Shown piece after piece: positions 22,401-28,400 of a DNA stretch of 43,292 bases. This stretch comes from Bacteroidales bacterium (GTDB taxonomy: Bacteria > Bacteroidota > Bacteroidia > Bacteroidales > WCHB1-69). The position numbers and the translations under genes are program-made. Positions within the stretch are counted from its first letter, which is position 1. Every line of letters starts with the position of its first letter. The stretch is from contig JAFZKY010000049.1 of assembly GCA_017551725.1 (NCBI GenBank), forward strand, positions 1 to 43,292, read 5' to 3'. A model generated the notes under the pieces. It was given only the letters and a program-made list of their open reading frames with translations. It was not told the DNA's origin and did no database searches.

Positions 22401-25400
22401 TCGTACAATGGTCAATAATGACACAACTGGTGCTAAGGGTGTTTGTGGATGTGCTCACACCGCCTGCATACACACCGCCGCCCGACGAATAGGCCCAGTT
22501 GTCCACGACACGGCAATGGATTAAGGAGGAGTTGCCTCTCAGATAAGCGCCGCCGCCAATCTGACCGCTACTGTTCTCGTAGGCGGCTTTACCATGCTGC
22601 AAGGTAAAGCCATCCCACACGGTTCTTTGGGTGAAGCTGGTAGGTTGATATAACACACGCTGGCTGTTCTGTCCATCAAGTATGGAGGGATGTGCTGTAA
22701 CGTCACGCAGACTCAAGTCATAATCGTCGCTCTCGTCACCAGCAAAACCACCATACACATTCACGCCCTGCACCATGGTGAAAGCATTGTCGGATGTTCC
22801 GTCGCCATAATAGGTACCCTGAGCCACCCAGATGTCCGGTGCCATGCCATACTTCTCCTTGATGCTGGCGGCATAGTTCAGCGCCCACGCCAGGTCATTG
22901 GTGGCATCAGCCCAGCTGCTACCGTTGCCTTGGGAACCTTCTCTCACATACAAACGGTCAAGATAAGCTAAATTCGTCTTGAACGTTTTCATCTGCCAAA
23001 CGCTGCTATCTTGTCCGGAGCAGATGGAGCGCGCCCGCACCTCATACAACGTGTTTGGGAGCAATCCCGTTAGCAAATACGGACTGCTTTGGGTCGGCAA
23101 CACCGTATAATTGTCTTGTCCATACACATGGTATTCCATCTGCATATCGACAGCCCCGTTGCCTGCTGCAAAAACGACAAGAGCGGATGTGTCGGTCACA
23201 TCTCTCACTACCACATTGACGCGACCACAATCCGCCGCCTCACACAATCCCGGCAACCACAAGTTGTTCACGTATGTCAATTTACCACCCGTTACAAGCG
23301 AAGCCGGATTGATGACAGCGGAACTGGTGCTGCTGCGATAGCTGTTTAAAGTCCTAGCATCGGGAGTTACATGAGTATAGAAGCCGCAATCCGATGAGCT
23401 TGTGGAACCCGTCTTGTCATTAACCGCCAATACTAAATTATCCACTCCATTATATTCAAACACTCCCCTATTCAACGGGATTGCCAACCAATCGTATTCT
23501 ACCGTAGTATTGAGCGTAAGTGAACCCGAGAACACCAGCTGAAGCTCGCTGACCGGCACATAGGAATTGTCCGTGGCGAATGTTGAACGGCTGGTATGCC
23601 CCAAGTATACGTCTAGCGTCCTGTTCTCCGAAAAATAATTATTATAATATTGCAAATACAGGGTGTCAATTGGTCTGGCGTTTCCAATCTCGGAGGCAAG
23701 ATACAGCTGTTGACAGTATGAGTAACGAGCATTGGAGTTGAAGGGTATGACAGTGCCGTTAGTCGTCTCATCGGTCTCCCCAATATGCACATCTGCTACA
23801 TAATTACCCGAGCAGACAGTGCTGAACGTGACAGCGTCCGTATAGGCCGAGCTGCTATTCTCACCGCATACGGCACGCACCCGCACCATATAGGATTTTT
23901 GCGGCTCCAAACCCGTTAATAGGTAGTAGTTGTCCGCCACCTGTCCCGCTACGATCCAATCGTTAACATTCGCGATCTTGTACGACAGCTCATACTGGAC
24001 GGCGTCTTCTATGGAGCTGCTCTGCCACGTGATTACCGCGGAGTTGCCCGTAACATTTTCCACGGTCAACGCCATCGGGGAGAGGCAGTAGATCTCGCCA
24101 TGATATTCGTAGCATCCCATGTCGATGGTGTTGTCATACACACGCACCAGATCCGCCAGGTCAGTGGAATCTTCGTTTTTGATGTTCCATCCCGCATTAA
24201 TCATCGGGGATTGGCTGCGCAAACGATAGTCGTCATACTCCGGAGACACGAAGAAGGGATAGTAAAGTCCGTCGCCTACACCGATGTTCTCACTCTGCAA
24301 GATGATGTTTGTATTGTCGGCATCGGTAGGACAGTTCTCCACCGCATTGTACCGGAAATAGCTGACACTATAATATGGGACATTGTCAACCACCTGGTTG
24401 CTGCCCTTTCGGTTGCCCCATACAATGTTATTATATAGGTAGTTTGAAGTGTTCTGGTTATGGATACCACCAGCATTGCTGCTAGCCCAGTTATTCACGA
24501 CAGTATTGCCTACGATATTTGAATAGCTTCTGTATGCATATACACCGCCGCCGGTTGTAGAACTTGTATTATTGGCTATCAAACAATTGTAAAGTCCATT
24601 TGTTCCATCTGCATAATCCAAATAAACACCGCCACCATTCGAAGAACTTGTGTTATGGCTTATGATACAACGTTTTATCAAACTGTAATACCCATTCACA
24701 CCACCACCAAAAGAGGAGGAATTGTATTCAACCGTACAATTTTCAATCGTACTGTGAGAAGCATATACACCACCACCCGAGTATCCTGTGTTATGGGTTA
24801 TCGTACTATGCCCCACTGTACTGTATATTGCATAGAGACCGCCGGCATAATAGCCCGTATTGTTGGTCACCGTGAGATGTTCAGCATTGCTATATCGGAT
24901 ATAGATACCTCCACCGTAATTGTTTGTGGAGTTCAAATGATAATAGTTACCTGAAATCACACAGGAGTCTATCTGGATTCGGCCATCAGAATTTCCGAAT
25001 GCGAAAAGACCACAGCCTCGATATGCGGAAGCATTGTTGACCACTTTGCACTTGTGCAATGTCGACATTTCACGCAGGTAAATGCCACCGCCATCGCCGT
25101 TATCATTTCCGGAGGAAGCCCATCCATGCTGTATGGTGAAGCCGTCTATAATGGTACGGGTGTTGAAATCGGCGGGCTGATACACCACACGCTGGCTGTT
25201 TTGACCATCCAGGATGGTGGGATGTGCATCCGGATCGCGCAGCGAGAGATCGTAGTTGTCAGGTTCGTTGCCCACAAAGCCGCCATACATGTGCACGCCT
25301 TCCACCAAGGTAAAAGCGTTGTTGGAGATGCTGTCGCCGTAGTAGGTGCCTTGAGCCACCCAGATATCCGGGGTAATGCCCGAAGACTGGCGTTCGTATG

Positions 25401-28400
25401 CGGCATAGTTCAATGCCCTGACCAGGTTGCCGGTGGCATTCTCCCAGCTGCTGCCATCGCCATGGAAGCCTTCCCGCACATACAAACGGTTGAGACTCCG
25501 GACGGCAGTGGTGAACGACTGGCTCATCCAATTGCTGTATTGATCCTGGTCACAGATTGATCGGATGCGCACTTCGCCTCGCGTGAAAGGACGCAGCCCC
25601 GTCAGCAGGTGGGAGCCGTCGCCAACAGGCAGACTGGTGTATTGGTCGTCACCCTCCATCTTGTATTCCAACTCCGTGCTCACCGTTCCGACACCCGGGG
25701 TGTAGAGAATCAGGACCGAGCTGTCGGTCACGTCCCCTATTGTCAGGTTGGCGCGGTCGCAACCCTCAGAGATGCACTGGCCCGGTAGCCGGATGTTCAT
25801 CCGGTAATTGGTTCGTGAGCTGGCCGACTGCGGACTGGCAGGGTTGCAGTTGGTGTTGTCGTTGTAGTAGGCAATGCTGCTGTTGGGCAGAGATGAGTGC
25901 AAGTAAAAACGGGCTGCGTTGGTGCCCCAACTACCAGTATTGTCATCGAAAACCACTACTAAGTTGTCGGTGCCGTTGTAGGCGAAAGTGGTGTCGAACG
26001 GAATGGTAAACCAGTAATCCTCGCCGCTATTGTTGAATGTCAAGGATCCGGAATAGACCATGGTGAGATCGCTCAATGGCACCCAGTCACTATTGCTGGA
26101 GAAAGAGTTTTTATCAGTATGCCCCAAATAGATGTCTATCGTACGACTCACGGTTGTAGTGTAAAAATACTGCACTGCCATCTGGTTGATGTCCTTTTCG
26201 CCGCCGAGCATGTCTGCCCTATAGATTTGCTGGGTGTAGCTGTATTTGTAGTAGGCATGGGTTGGCAGGTAACTCACACTGGTATTGGTGCTCCCCGATT
26301 CAATGACGATCGCATCCGTATATCCGCCCAAGCATTCCGTGGAGAACATTGCGGTGGCATAGCTGGACAAACTGTCATCGCAGAATGTGCGCAGCCGCAC
26401 CTGATAGGCCGTCTGCTGTTGCAGGCCGCCTAACAAATGATATTCGTGCTGAAGGCCCGTCACGGTGTGCCATTCGGTCGAGTCGGCCGCCTTGTATTGC
26501 AGTTCGTATGACAGAGGGGCTTCCGAGTTGCTGTTGCGCCATGTGATCAGTGCCGAGCTACCTGTAATATTATTCACCACGATGTTAATCGGGGCGGTAC
26601 AGTAGGTCTCGCCATGATACTCATAGCAGCCCAAGTCGATAGTATCGCCATACACACGCGCCAAGTTTGCCAGGTCGGAGGCGGAAGTTGTGGTAGTGGC
26701 GCCGCCGGCATTAATCAAGGCAGATCCTTCCCGCAGGCGGTAGTCGCCATCCTCGGGTGATGCGAACATCGGATAATGCTGTCCGTTGTCCGTACCGATG
26801 TTCTCATTTGACAAATTGATAACACCGTCATTCCCACTAATACCGCCTTCCACAGCACAATTCTCGTAGCTGTAGGAGAGATAATCCGTGCTGTTACTAC
26901 CGGTGGTGTTGCCCCAAAGCACGCAGTTCTTCAGGTTGATGCTGACTGAAGTATTGCTTCTGTATATGTCACCTGCGGAGCTGTTGGCATGGTTGTTGGC
27001 CACCGTAGTCTGTTCTATAGTGAGATTATCCTGGGTTTTATAGATGCCGCCACCACTATATAACGATGTGTTATCGGCCACAAGGCAGTTGGAAATCTGC
27101 ACACCCGGAACGGAATAGGTATAATAAATTCCGCCGCCGTAATTGGCTTGATTGTTTGTGAAACTGCTGTTACGGATTTGTGCGTAAATGGCATAAAGGC
27201 CACCACCGTAAGAGGTTGCCGTATCATGTGTAAAGGTACAATGATCTATCAGCACCGGATTTGTTTCACTGCCTGTGGCATATACGCCCCCACCCCAGAT
27301 TCCTTTGTTATTCATCAGCTTGCAATGGTTCAAGCCCGACCCCGCATACAGGTAGGCTCCACCGCCATAAGCACTAGGATTTCCGTTTTGAATGGTGAAA
27401 CCATCCCAGACGGTTTGGGTGGTGAAAGCCTGCGGCTGCTGCAAAACCCTGCGACTGTTCTGTCCGTCGAGAATTGTGACATGGAGATCGAAATCACGCA
27501 AGGCCAAATCATAGTTGTCGTCCTCGTTCCCCTCAAAACCGCCATACACATTCACGCCTTCTGCCATGGTGAACGCATTGTCGGCATGGACATCCCCATA
27601 GTAAACGCCCTGCGCCACCCACACGTCCGGGGTGACACCAAACTGCTGTCCTATAGTGGCTGCCGTGCTCACCGCCCAGTTAAGGTCGTTGGCGGCATCG
27701 CTCCAGCTGCTGCCTTCGCCGGTCCCGCCGGCCTTGACATACAAACGATCGTAGCGCTTTGCCCCCGTGGTGAAGGTTACGCTCTTCCACACGCTGCTGT
27801 CTGCACCGCAATGCGAGCGGATACGCGCCTCATACTGGGTGTTCTGCGTCAAACCCGTCAGTGTATAGGGACTTCCCGCTACTTGGATCGGGGTGTAGCT
27901 GTCCTCACTCATTTTGCGGTATTCCAGGTCATAATCAGAGCTACCCGCACCCGGCACAAAGACCAGCAACGCCGATGAATCGGTGATGTCTCTCACCACT
28001 AAATTCGAGCGGTCACAACCCGAATTGATACACATGGGCGGGATGCGCAGATTGTTACGGTACGTGGTGTAACCTTTGGCGTTACCCGGAGATGAAGGAG
28101 AATAATTCGTGTAGTCGTTATTGTAGTACAAAGCTCGTGCTACAGGCGTCGTATGGACATAGAAATTGTTTCCCGTCACATCCGAACCGGTGTTGTCATC
28201 AAAAGCAAACACCAAATTGTCAGTGCCGTTATACTCAAAAGCGGTTGTCAGCGGAATTGTTTGCCAATCGGTTGTTCCGGTAGTGTTGAATGTGATATAG
28301 CCGGTAAATACCGGTGTCAGATTACTATAGGGCACCCAATCGCTAGTGCTGCTAAAAGAACTTTTATTTGTGTGACCGAGATAAATGGAGACATATCTTC